Source: Bacillus tequilensis KCTC 13622
GTDB taxonomy: Bacteria; Bacillota; Bacilli; Bacillales; Bacillaceae
Assembly: GCF_000507145.1 (NCBI RefSeq)
Contig: NZ_AYTO01000034.1
Coordinates: 372,001 to 436,000, forward strand
Direction of reading: 5' to 3'
DNA length: 64,000 nt
The notes beneath the pieces were generated by a model. That model was given only the letters and a program-made list of their open reading frames with translations, was not told the origin of the DNA and made no database searches. Positions 25,351 through 33,391 of the stretch are shown piece by piece (positions within the stretch are counted from its first letter, which is position 1; every line of letters begins with the position of its first letter). Both the position numbers and the translations under genes were made by a program.

Positions 25351-26118
25351 ATGAAAAAATGGCTCTTATTACTTGTGGCTGCCTGCATCACTTTAGCACT
25401 ATCCGCTTGCGGGTCAAGCAACTCTGGTTCAGGTGAAGGCAAGAAAAAAATTATAATGGGCACTTCGGCGGATTACAAACCGTTTGAATATAAAGAAGGC
25501 GATAATATTGTCGGCTTTGATGTGGATTTGGCAAAAGCGCTTGCGAAGAAGACTGGGTATGAAATTGAAGTTCAGGATATGGACTTCAACAGCTTAATCA
25601 CAGCGCTGAAATCAAAACAGGTGGATCTGGTTCTGTCAGGAATGACACCGACGCCTGATCGTAAAAAACAAGTTGATTTTTCCGATGTGTATTACACAGC
25701 GAACCATATGATTGTCAGCAAAAAAGACAGCGGCATTTCATCTCTGAAAGACCTGAAAGGAAAAACAGTCGGCGTTCAGCTGGGTTCTATTCAGGAAGAG
25801 AAGGGGAAACAGCTTTCTGCGGAATATGGTTTTAAAACAGAAGACCGCAACAGAATTTCCGATCTGGTACAGGAAATCAAATCAGACCGCTTTGATGCCG
25901 CGATTATCGAAGACATGGTAGCAGAAGGGTATTTCAAATCAAATGACGACCTGCAAGGGTTTGTAATTCCTGATGCGAAAGCGGAGGAAGCCGGCTCAGC
26001 GATTGCTTTCAGAAAAGATAGTCAACTGACAGACAAATTCAATAAAGCACTCAAGGAAATGAAAGAGAACGGAGAGCTTGAGAAATTGAAGAAGAAATGG
26101 TTCACTGGCGAGAAGTAA
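25351..26118 (+). CDS. artP: arginine ABC transporter, substrate-binding lipoprotein
   Basis: The 255-residue product (also yqiX) starts with a lipoprotein signal ending in LALSACGSS, so Cys is the lipidated residue. A type II periplasmic-binding fold of the polar amino acid family follows. Motifs include IIMGTSADYKPFEYK, VGFDVDLAKALAKKTG, LVLSGMTPTPDRKKQVDFS and a KGKTVGVQLGS segment after the hinge. It captures arginine at the membrane surface for ArtQR. GGGGAAATGG precedes ATG 25351. A hairpin separates it from artQ, favouring extra binding protein. Confidence 0.92.
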   Translation: MKKWLLLLVAACITLALSACGSSNSGSGEGKKKIIMGTSADYKPFEYKEGDNIVGFDVDLAKALAKKTGYEIEVQDMDFNSLITALKSKQVDLVLSGMTPTPDRKKQVDFSDVYYTANHMIVSKKDSGISSLKDLKGKTVGVQLGSIQEEKGKQLSAEYGFKTEDRNRISDLVQEIKSDRFDAAIIEDMVAEGYFKSNDDLQGFVIPDAKAEEAGSAIAFRKDSQLTDKFNKALKEMKENGELEKLKKKWFTGEK

Positions 26119-26125
26119 AAAAAGC

Positions 26126-26153
26126 GGCTCAACTTTTTTCGTTGAGCCTTTTT
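26126..26153 (+). terminator. intra-operon terminator between artP and artQ
   Basis: An 8-bp stem GGCTCAAC/GTTGAGCC with a 7-nt loop and a T run starts 8 nt after artP. It would let artP be made in excess over artQR. Confidence 0.8.
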
Positions 26154-26200
26154 ATTGAATAGGAAAATCTTTTTTCCTGTAAGAAAAGGAGACAAAGACT

Positions 26201-26860
26201 ATGAATTTGGATTTTACAGCAACGATCCCCCAAATTCCTTTTATATTAGAAGGCTTGGCAATTACGTTGAAAATTGTCATTGTATCAGCCATTATCGGAC
26301 TTATATTGGGTATTGTGCTAAGCTTATGCAAGATCAGCACGTTTCGTCCGCTGATCTGGATCGCTGATTTTTATACATCAGTGTTCCGCGGTACACCTTT
26401 AGTGCTGCAGCTTATGATTGTCTATTTCGGGCTTCCTCAGCTGCTCGGCTTTCAAATTGACCAGTTTTGGGCTGCGGTTGTTGCACTGTCATTGAATTCC
26501 GCCGCTTATGTATCGGAAATTATCAGAGCCGGAATCAATGCCATTGATAAAGGGCAAAAAGAGGCGGCTGTCGCACTGGGTGTCCCATACGGCAAAATGA
26601 TGAAGGATCTGCTTTTGCCGCAGGCCTTCAAAAATATATCACCTGCAATTGTGAATGAATTAATTACGTTAACAAAAGAATCGGCGATCGTCACTGTCAT
26701 CGGGCTTGGTGATGTTATGAGACGCGCATATCAAGCTGGCGCAGCCACTTATAATTACCTTGAGCCGCTCATTATCGCCGGATTGATTTATTATGTGCTT
26801 GTCCTGATTTTAACGTTTATCGGCAAGGCTGTAGAAAGGAAGCTGAAATCCAATGATTAA
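26201..26860 (+). CDS. artQ: arginine ABC transporter permease
   Basis: The 219-residue HisM/GlnP-type permease (also yqiY) has about five membrane segments. The cytoplasmic coupling (EAA) loop reads [21 protein letters not shown]. The N-terminal [20 protein letters not shown] is typical of polar amino acid permeases. It probably forms a homodimer with ArtR on the inner side. AAAGGAG precedes ATG 26201. Its stop overlaps the start of artR by 8 nt, indicating translational coupling. Confidence 0.92.
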   Translation: MNLDFTATIPQIPFILEGLAITLKIVIVSAIIGLILGIVLSLCKISTFRPLIWIADFYTSVFRGTPLVLQLMIVYFGLPQLLGFQIDQFWAAVVALSLNSAAYVSEIIRAGINAIDKGQKEAAVALGVPYGKMMKDLLLPQAFKNISPAIVNELITLTKESAIVTVIGLGDVMRRAYQAGAATYNYLEPLIIAGLIYYVLVLILTFIGKAVERKLKSND

Positions 26861-27575
26861 GGTTGAAAAGCTGTCAAAATCATTTGGGAAACACGAAGTA
26901 TTAAAACATATATCAACAACGATCGCTGAAGGTGAAGTTGTTGCCGTAATCGGTCCCTCTGGCTCAGGCAAATCAACATTTCTTCGCTGTTTAAACCTGT
27001 TGGAAAAGCCTAACGGCGGAACCATTACAATCAAAGATAAGGAGATCACGAAGCCGAAAACCAACACATTAAAAGTCCGGGAAAACATCGGAATGGTTTT
27101 TCAGCATTTTCATCTTTTTCCGCACAAAACGGTTCTCGAAAACATCATGTACGCGCCTGTCAATGTCAAAAAGGAGCCAAAACAGACTGCACAGGAAAAA
27201 GCCGAAGAGCTGCTCCGCAAAGTCGGTTTGTTCGAAAAGAGAAATGACTATCCAAACCGTTTATCAGGCGGGCAAAAACAGCGTGTCGCCATCGCCCGGG
27301 CTCTTGCGATGAATCCGGACATCATGCTGTTTGACGAGCCGACCTCTGCACTTGATCCGGAGATGGTCAAAGAAGTGCTCCAGGTGATGAAAGAGCTGGT
27401 CGAAACCGGCATGACTATGGTGATTGTCACGCATGAAATGGGCTTCGCAAAAGAAGTGGCAGACCGAGTGCTGTTTATGGATCAAGGAACGATTGTCGAG
27501 GACGGCAATCCGAAAGAATTTTTTCTTGCGCCAAAATCCAAAAGAGCGCAGGACTTTTTAGAGAAAATATTATAG
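26853..27575 (+). CDS. artR: arginine ABC transporter ATP-binding protein
   Basis: The 240-residue ATPase (also yqiZ, artM) contains Walker [10 protein letters not shown] near residue 33, the Q-loop [13 protein letters not shown], and the signature [15 protein letters not shown]. Walker B is [16 protein letters not shown] and the switch His is in VTHEM. It powers arginine uptake with ArtP and ArtQ. It is the last gene of the operon. Confidence 0.93.
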   Translation: MIKVEKLSKSFGKHEVLKHISTTIAEGEVVAVIGPSGSGKSTFLRCLNLLEKPNGGTITIKDKEITKPKTNTLKVRENIGMVFQHFHLFPHKTVLENIMYAPVNVKKEPKQTAQEKAEELLRKVGLFEKRNDYPNRLSGGQKQRVAIARALAMNPDIMLFDEPTSALDPEMVKEVLQVMKELVETGMTMVIVTHEMGFAKEVADRVLFMDQGTIVEDGNPKEFFLAPKSKRAQDFLEKIL

Positions 27576-27582
27576 AATATAG

Positions 27583-27616
27583 AAAAAAGAAGAAGGCTGA
27601 TGGCTTCTTCTTTTTT
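27583..27616 (+). terminator. terminator of artPQR
   Basis: A 13-bp stem AAAAAAGAAGAAG/CTTCTTCTTTTTT with an 8-nt loop starts just after artR. It ends 31 nt before yqjA. Confidence 0.85.
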
Positions 27617-27647
27617 ATTGAAGAAACAAATAGAAATGGAGTCCGAC

Positions 27648-28616
27648 ATGTTTAAAATTGGTTACCGCACAATAAAGACAGCGCTTGGAACGGCTTTGGC
27701 TATTTATCTAAGCCAGCTATTGCATTTGCAAAACTTCGCTTCAGCAGGAATCATCACCATTTTGTGCATTCAAATCACACAAAAACGGTCGCTTCAGGCG
27801 TCATGGGCCCGCTTTGCGGCATGCTGTCTGGCAATTGTTTTTTCTTATCTCTTTTTCGAGCTGATTGGCTATCATCCGTTTGTGATCGGAGCCCTTCTCT
27901 TGATATTCATTCCGATAACGGTCCTGTTAAAAATTAACGAGGGAATTGTCACCAGTTCCGTTATTATCCTTCATTTATACATGTCCGGCGGCATTACGCC
28001 TGCGTTCATTTGGAATGAATTTCAGCTGATTACGGTTGGCATCGGTGTCGCTCTATTGATGAACTTGTATATGCCGAGCCTGGACCGGAAGCTGATTGCC
28101 TATCGAAAAAAAATAGAGGATAACTTCGCTGTCATTTTCGCAGAAATAGAGCGGTATTTGTTAACTGGTGAGCAAGATTGGAGCGGAAAAGAAATTCCGG
28201 AAACGCACCGGCTCATTTCGGAGGCGAAAAACCTGGCATACCGAGATGTGCAAAACCACATTCTGCGCTACGAAAACCAGCATTATCATTATTTTAAAAT
28301 GAGAGAAAAGCAATTTGAAATTATCGAACGCCTTCTTCCTAAAGTGACTTCGATCTCGATTACGGTAGATCAGGGGAAAATGATCGCTGAATTTATTCAC
28401 GATTTGCGGGAAGCGATACACCCGGGAAACACGGCGTACAAATTTTTGAAAAGACTTGCTGACATGAGAAAAGAATTTGAAGAGATGCCGCTTCCGGCGA
28501 CTAGAGAAGAATTTGAAGCACGAGCCGCTCTCTTCCATCTTCTCGGGGAAATGGAACAATATCTAGTCATCAAAAGTTATTTCAAAGGAATAAAAGCACA
28601 AAAATCACTCGCATGA
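27648..28616 (+). CDS. yqjA: membrane protein, aromatic acid exporter-like (ArAE/DUF939)
   Basis: ATG 27648 is chosen since GGAG lies 7 nt upstream, giving 322 residues. The frame upstream lies in the artR terminator. The N-terminal half has about five hydrophobic segments, starting IGYRTIKTALGTALAIYLSQ, and resembles the ArAE_1/FUSC type. The C-terminal half is soluble, charged and helical, beginning near DRKLIAYRKKIEDNF. The substrate is unknown. The stop lies 2 nt before a hairpin that also covers the yqjB start. Confidence 0.85.
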   Translation: MFKIGYRTIKTALGTALAIYLSQLLHLQNFASAGIITILCIQITQKRSLQASWARFAACCLAIVFSYLFFELIGYHPFVIGALLLIFIPITVLLKINEGIVTSSVIILHLYMSGGITPAFIWNEFQLITVGIGVALLMNLYMPSLDRKLIAYRKKIEDNFAVIFAEIERYLLTGEQDWSGKEIPETHRLISEAKNLAYRDVQNHILRYENQHYHYFKMREKQFEIIERLLPKVTSISITVDQGKMIAEFIHDLREAIHPGNTAYKFLKRLADMRKEFEEMPLPATREEFEARAALFHLLGEMEQYLVIKSYFKGIKAQKSLA

Positions 28617-28618
28617 TT

Positions 28619-28678
28619 CGCATGAGCTCCTCCTTCATTGGTCAACCTAATGAAAAAGGAGGAGCTCATGCGTTTTTT
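28619..28678 (+). terminator. terminator-like hairpin containing the yqjB RBS and start codon
   Basis: A perfect 17-bp stem (28619-28635 with 28656-28672) is followed by six T residues. The 3' arm includes AAGGAGGAGCTC and the ATG of yqjB (28668). In RNA starting upstream, both termination and hiding of the ribosome site are possible. Confidence 0.85.
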
Positions 28679-29201
28679 CTTATATTCGATTTTTATGATG
28701 ATGATTTCACCGATTTGGCCGCTTGGCGAAAACCCGCTTCCGGGCGATCCGTATGTCATTGTCAACAAGAGAACAAACGAACTGGCTGTCATCCTCGACA
28801 ATAAAGTAGAAGGCGTGTATAGCGTGGCGACCGGAAAAACAGGCGATCTGACCCCTGAAGGAGAATTTTCGGTAACGGTAAAAGCGGCGAATCCTTACTA
28901 CAGAAAGAAAAATATTGAAGGGGGAGCTCCTGACAACCCGCTTGGGGCAAGATGGATCGGCTTTGACGCGAAAGGAACAGACGGCCGGATTTACGGAATT
29001 CATGGGACGAACCGGGAAGAATCAATAGGGAAATTTGTGTCTAACGGCTGTGTCCGTATGCATAATGATGATGTCGTTCATCTGTTTCAAATGCTTCCGG
29101 TGGGGACGAGAGTGCTGATTACGGACGACTCCCGCTCTTTTGAAGAGGTTGCTATCGAGCATAAAGCTTTGATAAAAAAGCAGGATGTTCCTATTCAATA
29201 A
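28668..29201 (+). CDS. yqjB: L,D-transpeptidase (YkuD family)
   Basis: ATG 28668 with AAGGAGGAGCTC directly upstream gives 177 residues; earlier in-frame ATGs lack an RBS. A hydrophobic N-terminus (MRFFLYSIFMMMISPIWPLG) acts as signal or anchor. The YkuD domain ends with the catalytic signature IHGTNREESIGKFVSNGCVRM; the nucleophile is the Cys in SNGC. These enzymes make 3-3 cross-links or attach proteins to peptidoglycan. No LysM is present, unlike YkuD itself. Its start is buried in a hairpin, suggesting low or conditional translation. Confidence 0.88.
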   Translation: MRFFLYSIFMMMISPIWPLGENPLPGDPYVIVNKRTNELAVILDNKVEGVYSVATGKTGDLTPEGEFSVTVKAANPYYRKKNIEGGAPDNPLGARWIGFDAKGTDGRIYGIHGTNREESIGKFVSNGCVRMHNDDVVHLFQMLPVGTRVLITDDSRSFEEVAIEHKALIKKQDVPIQ

Positions 29202-29222
29202 GGCCCGCCTGCTTTTTTATCG
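29172..29222. terminator. bidirectional terminator, yqjB / prli42
   Basis: The 13-bp arms ATAAAAAAGCAGG (29172-29184, within the end of yqjB) and CCTGCTTTTTTAT (29208-29220) pair across a 23-nt loop. T runs are present on both strands. Confidence 0.75.
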
Positions 29223-29315
29223 TTAGAAAAACATAACGATTCCTGAGAGTACAGTTGAAAGAATAAAAACTCCCAAAATCACGATCAAAACGCTTTTCAT
29301 CAGTTTTTGAGACAT
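29223..29315 (-). CDS. prli42: stressosome-associated miniprotein Prli42 homologue (30 aa)
   Basis: The minus-strand ORF encodes 30 residues: a short polar head MSQKLMKS, a single hydrophobic helix and a tail ending STVLSGIVMFF. The sequence type matches Prli42 (DUF4044), a membrane miniprotein that in Listeria anchors the stressosome through RsbR. AAGGAG lies 7 nt before ATG 29315. A TTGTCC-17-TAAAAT promoter sits further upstream, and the shared terminator follows, so it is a complete one-gene unit. The assignment rests on remembered family features; the function here is inferred. Confidence 0.75.
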   Translation of the reverse strand: MSQKLMKSVLIVILGVFILSTVLSGIVMFF

Positions 29316-29343
29316 GATTTCACTCCTTAGACAATCTGTTTAT

Positions 29344-29372
29344 ATTTTAGCGTGTTTTGAATGGGCGGACAA
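29344..29372 (-). promoter_or_regulatory. SigmaA-type promoter of prli42
   Basis: On the minus strand TTGTCC (29367-29372) and TAAAAT (29344-29349) are exactly 17 bp apart, 29 bp upstream of the ATG. Confidence 0.6.
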
Positions 29373-29402
29373 GCGATATCTATTTGGAAAGCAGGGATGA
29401 AA

Positions 29403-29825
29403 ATGAACAGGCTTGACCATATTGGGATAGCTGTTTTTTCGATAGAGGAAGCAAGAAACTTTTATGAGAATATACTGGGGCTTACATTTCTTCATCAAGA
29501 AACGGTGGAAGAGCAAAAGGTGAATGTCGCTTTTTTTCAAGCAGGAAGAGTCAAACTGGAGCTGATAGAGCCGCTGACAGCTGACAGCCCCGTCTGTTTA
29601 TTTTTAGAGAGGAAAGGGCAGGGGCTGCATCATATTGCGTTTTTGTGCAACGGCCTATCTGAACAGCTTCAAGCATTGTCTGACCGGAAAGTTCAATTGG
29701 TCGACCGGTATCCGAGGCAGGGAGCAAACGGGAAAAAGATCGCTTTTCTTTCTCCGCGGGAAACAAACGGCGTTCTTGTAGAGCTTTGTGAACCGAAAGG
29801 AGACCAGCACAATGAACATGAATGA
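29403..29825 (+). CDS. yqjC: methylmalonyl-CoA epimerase-like VOC protein
   Basis: ATG 29403 yields 140 residues beginning MNRLDHIGIAVFSIEEARNF, the usual start of methylmalonyl-CoA epimerases. VOC metal ligands are the early His in DHIGI, a Glu near KLELIEP, the second His in LHHIAFLCNG and a late Glu in LVELCEP. The gene overlaps yqjD by 14 nt. No methylmalonyl-CoA mutase is encoded in the window, so the real substrate is open. Confidence 0.85.
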   Translation: MNRLDHIGIAVFSIEEARNFYENILGLTFLHQETVEEQKVNVAFFQAGRVKLELIEPLTADSPVCLFLERKGQGLHHIAFLCNGLSEQLQALSDRKVQLVDRYPRQGANGKKIAFLSPRETNGVLVELCEPKGDQHNEHE

Positions 29826-31341
29826 GCATATTGATCATTTATACACGAAACGCAGGCAGGCAGAAGAAGGCGGAGGACAGGAAAAGATGGCCCAGCAGCG
29901 GCAAAAAGGAAAGCTTGCTGCTCGGGAAAGGATTGCATTTCTTCTGGATCAGGACAGCTTTATCGAGTTGCATCCCTTCATGGAAAGTCAAGTGTTAACA
30001 AGAGAGCAGCGCATATTAGGGGATGGAGTCGTGACAGGATACGGTACAATTGACGGCCGCCCAGTTTATGTATTTGCGCAAGACTTCACAGTGTTCGGCG
30101 GAGCGCTTGGCGAAACCCATGCCAAGAAAATCTGCGCTCTGATGGATCTGGCGGCAAAAAATAAGGCGCCGATTATCGGACTGAATGACTCAGGTGGTGC
30201 GAGAATTCAAGAGGGTGTGGTATCATTAGATGGATACGGTCACATATTTTACCGAAACGTCTTATATTCCGGAGTCATTCCGCAGATCTCGGTTATTTTA
30301 GGACCGTGTGCTGGAGGCGCTGTATATTCTCCGGCACTCACAGATTTTATTTTTATGGCTGAGCAGACCGGCCGAATGTTTATTACAGGGCCGAAAGTGA
30401 TTGAAAAAGTGACAGGAGAACAGGTTGATGCGGAGAGCTTAGGCGGAGCGGGAATACATAATGCCGTCAGCGGAAACGCCCACTTTTCCGGACATACGGA
30501 GAAGGAGGTTCTGACAGGGGTGAGAAAACTGCTGTCTTATTTGCCGCTGAATGGCCGGAAAACAGCGCCAAAGCCAGAGAAAGAGGCCTCCAGACCGTTA
30601 TTCAACCGTCTCGTGCCCGCTGACACAACAAAGCCGTATGATGTTCGGACGGTGATTAAGGAGCTGGCTGATCCGCAGTCTTTTTTTGAGATTCAGCCGT
30701 TTTTTGCGAAAAACATTGTCATCGGATTTGCCAAGCTGGGTGAAAAAACGATCGGCATTATTGCGAGCCAGCCGAAGCATCTGGCGGGCAGCCTGACGAT
30801 TGACGCTGCTGATAAAGCGGCAAGATTCATCCGTTTTTGCGACGCCTTTGATATACCGCTGCTGACTGTCGAGGATGTTCCGGGATTTCTGCCCGGTGTA
30901 CAGCAGGAGCATAACGGAATTATCAGGCACGGAGCAAAATTATTGTTCGCCTATGCAGAAGCGACCGTCCCAAAAGTCACGCTCATTATCAGAAAAGCGT
31001 ACGGCGGCGCCTATGTCGCTATGAACAGCAAAGCAATCGGAGCGGATTTTGTGTTTGCGTGGCCGAATGCTGAAATCGCAGTGATGGGTTCAGAAGGCGC
31101 GGCATCTATTTTGTATGAAAAGGAAATAAAAGCTTCGGCAGACCCGCAAAAGACAAAGCGCGAAAAATCAGCTGAATACAAAAAGCAAAACGCCGGCCCA
31201 TACAAAGCGGCGGCCTGCGGAATGGTCGATGACATCATTTTGCCGGAAGAATCAAGGAAAAGACTGATTCAAGCTTTCCACATGCTTGCACATAAGACAG
31301 AAGAGAGACCGAAAAAAAAGCACGGTAACATACCGCTTTAA
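29812..31341 (+). CDS. yqjD: acyl-CoA (propionyl-CoA) carboxylase beta subunit
   Basis: ATG 29812 lies 9 nt after GGAG, giving 509 residues; ATG 29818 is an alternative. Two crotonase-like carboxyltransferase halves are visible. The N-terminal half has FTVFGGALGETHAKKI, LNDSGGARIQEGV and GPCAGGAVYSPALTDF. The C-terminal half has LTVEDVPGFLPGVQQEHNGI and KAYGGAYVAMNSKAIGADF. The subunit moves carboxyl from biotin to propionyl- or related CoA. No biotin carboxylase or carrier is encoded nearby, so those parts must come from elsewhere. Confidence 0.88.
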   Translation: MNMNEHIDHLYTKRRQAEEGGGQEKMAQQRQKGKLAARERIAFLLDQDSFIELHPFMESQVLTREQRILGDGVVTGYGTIDGRPVYVFAQDFTVFGGALGETHAKKICALMDLAAKNKAPIIGLNDSGGARIQEGVVSLDGYGHIFYRNVLYSGVIPQISVILGPCAGGAVYSPALTDFIFMAEQTGRMFITGPKVIEKVTGEQVDAESLGGAGIHNAVSGNAHFSGHTEKEVLTGVRKLLSYLPLNGRKTAPKPEKEASRPLFNRLVPADTTKPYDVRTVIKELADPQSFFEIQPFFAKNIVIGFAKLGEKTIGIIASQPKHLAGSLTIDAADKAARFIRFCDAFDIPLLTVEDVPGFLPGVQQEHNGIIRHGAKLLFAYAEATVPKVTLIIRKAYGGAYVAMNSKAIGADFVFAWPNAEIAVMGSEGAASILYEKEIKASADPQKTKREKSAEYKKQNAGPYKAAACGMVDDIILPEESRKRLIQAFHMLAHKTEERPKKKHGNIPL

Positions 31342-31358
31342 TATGGAGGGACTTACAA

Positions 31359-32474
31359 ATGGTGAATGAAAAACGCCTGCTGGAAGAATTTTTAGAACTT
31401 GTCCAAATTGACTCAGAAACAAAACACGAAGCAGAAATCTGCAAAGTGCTGAAACAAAAATTTTCTGATTTAGGTGTGGACGTAAAAGAAGACGATACAA
31501 TGGATATCACTGGCCACGGAGCCGGTAACCTGATCTGTACATTAAAAGGGACAGCACAAACAGATACGATCTATTTTACATCTCACATGGACACAGTTGT
31601 ACCCGGAAACGGCGTAAAACCGGTTGTTGAGGAAGGTTATGTCAAAACAGACGGCACGACGATTTTAGGCGCTGATGATAAAGCGGGACTGGCTGCAATG
31701 TTTGAAGCGATTAAAGTGCTGAAAGAAGAAAACATTGCACACGGCACCATTGAATTCATCATCACAGTAGGGGAAGAATCAGGTCTGATCGGAGCAAAGG
31801 CGCTTGACCGTTCTCTGATTACTGCATCCTACGGCTATGCCCTTGATTCAGACGGAAAAGTCGGAAATATCATTGTAGCCGCACCGACACAGGCGAAAGT
31901 AAGAGCGGCAATTTTCGGGAAAACCGCACACGCCGGGGTTGAACCTGAAAAAGGCATTTCAGCCATTACAATCGCTAGCAAAGCAATTTCAAAAATGCCA
32001 TTGGGCCGCATCGATGAAGAAACAACAGCAAATATCGGCCGGTTCGAAGGCGGCACACAAACAAACATTGTGTGTGACGAAGTCCATATTCTTGCTGAAG
32101 CTCGTTCTTTAGTTCCTGAGAAAATGGAAGCTCAGACCCAAAAAATGAAAGCTGCTTTTGAAGAGGCCGCTGCCGAGATGGGCGGACGCGCAGAAGTCGA
32201 AATTGAAGTCATGTACCCGGGCTTCAAATATCAGGACGGCGACCAAGTTGTTGAAATCGCGAAAAAAGCGGCTGCTAAAATCGGCCGTCCGAGCGAACTG
32301 CAAACAAGCGGCGGAGGAAGCGACGCGAACGTGATTGCAGGTCATGGCATCCCGACGGTTAACCTTGCTGTTGGTTACGAGCAAATTCATACAAAGAATG
32401 AAAAAATGCCTGTCGAGGAACTCGTTAAAACGGCAGAAATGGTTGTCGCCATTATTGAAGAGGCGGCAAAATAA
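31359..32474 (+). CDS. yqjE: M20-family tripeptidase-like peptidase
   Basis: The 371-residue protein resembles peptidase T (PepT-like, M20B). Zinc ligands are in YFTSHMDTVVPG and TTILGADDKAGLAAM. The catalytic base is in TVGEESGLIGAKAL. The lid domain follows at about 180-290. The last ligand is in HTKNEKMPVEELV. It likely hydrolyses short peptides in the cytoplasm. GGAGGG lies 10 nt before ATG 31359. It is 17 nt after yqjD and is followed by a terminator, so it closes the yqjCDE unit. Confidence 0.88.
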   Translation: MVNEKRLLEEFLELVQIDSETKHEAEICKVLKQKFSDLGVDVKEDDTMDITGHGAGNLICTLKGTAQTDTIYFTSHMDTVVPGNGVKPVVEEGYVKTDGTTILGADDKAGLAAMFEAIKVLKEENIAHGTIEFIITVGEESGLIGAKALDRSLITASYGYALDSDGKVGNIIVAAPTQAKVRAAIFGKTAHAGVEPEKGISAITIASKAISKMPLGRIDEETTANIGRFEGGTQTNIVCDEVHILAEARSLVPEKMEAQTQKMKAAFEEAAAEMGGRAEVEIEVMYPGFKYQDGDQVVEIAKKAAAKIGRPSELQTSGGGSDANVIAGHGIPTVNLAVGYEQIHTKNEKMPVEELVKTAEMVVAIIEEAAK

Positions 32475-32480
32475 AAAAGG

Positions 32481-32515
32481 AAAACCCGAGTGCGCTCGCG
32501 CGCATCGGGTTTTTT
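32481..32515 (+). terminator. terminator of yqjCDE
   Basis: AAAACCCGA pairs with TCGGGTTTT, with GTGCGC/GCGC inside, followed by a T run. It lies 6 nt after the yqjE stop. Confidence 0.85.
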
Positions 32516-32522
32516 CTTGCAT

Positions 32523-33251
32523 TCAGTGCCGTTGTCTAAGCGGCCAAAATAACACGTCCTGTTTTTTAGCGAAATGAAGCAAGGGGTCTGCCTCTGGCAA
32601 CGTAATGCCGTGAGCATCTGTCACCGTATTGACTGAAATTTCCGCTTCGGCATGCTGCAGCAGCCAAGGATGATGATGAATGTCTTCGTAAAAGAGCTTG
32701 CTGCGGTAAGTGGTGTAGAGTCTGTATCGTTCCGTCAGCCAATAATCGAGCGAATCCTGTTCTGCTGTAAAAGGAGCAGAAACAGGCCGGTACGCGGCGC
32801 AGAAAGCTGCTTCTCCGCCGTCTCTCCGCTTGCTGACATAGTCAATGCCATCACCGTTTTTGTCAGCTTTCATATCCGCGTAAAAATAAGGTAAATGAAA
32901 GAACGTACGAGCGCCCAGAACCGCCAGCCGATGATCAGCATCTAAACTGAAAAAATAAATGCCGGGCTTGCCTTTATACGTGACATAGGTGCGGAGGTTA
33001 AGCTCGGGAAACGTACGCGCACCGGGAATGGCAGGAAGATAACGCGCTCTCAGGTTTGTGAGCATAAAGGGAAGCATGCTTATCCAAGCTTGTCCGTTAT
33101 ATGTATCTAATTCTAAAACCGGCGGAATCATAGCCCGAAGGATCGAAACATCAACAGGCCAGTGGGCAAATAAGACATCGTTCCATGTTTGTCTCATGAT
33201 CCAGATTCCCTCAGGCACAGAAATATTTTTTTGCTGAAAGCTTTCCGTCAC
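32523..33251 (-). CDS. yqjF: DUF2071 protein YqjF
   Basis: The 242-residue protein belongs to the DUF2071 / acetoacetate decarboxylase-like beta-barrel group by overall look. It begins with a Trp-rich segment (IWIMRQTWNDVLFAHWPVD) and contains DTYNGQAWISMLPFMLTNLR and GKPGIYFFSLDADHRLAV, typical of YqjF proteins. No catalytic motif can be named. It reads leftward, convergent with yqjE, and GGAAG lies before the ATG. The function is unknown. Confidence 0.8.
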   Translation of the reverse strand: MTESFQQKNISVPEGIWIMRQTWNDVLFAHWPVDVSILRAMIPPVLELDTYNGQAWISMLPFMLTNLRARYLPAIPGARTFPELNLRTYVTYKGKPGIYFFSLDADHRLAVLGARTFFHLPYFYADMKADKNGDGIDYVSKRRDGGEAAFCAAYRPVSAPFTAEQDSLDYWLTERYRLYTTYRSKLFYEDIHHHPWLLQHAEAEISVNTVTDAHGITLPEADPLLHFAKKQDVLFWPLRQRH

Positions 33252-33355
33252 GTATATCTTCCTTTCAGTTGGATGTGAATAAAGGTATTCCCTATTTTCT
33301 TCTTTTTAAAACGATACGTCTTTTAGCCGCGACAGAAAAGGGTGCGATGAAACAA

Positions 33356-33391
33356 AAAAACACCCCCGGCTTTTCATCGGGGGTGTTTCAT
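33356..33391 (-). terminator. terminator of yqjG
   Basis: AAACACCCCCG pairs with CGGGGGTGTTT around a short loop. On the minus strand it follows the yqjG stop and ends in a run of seven T residues. Confidence 0.85.
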
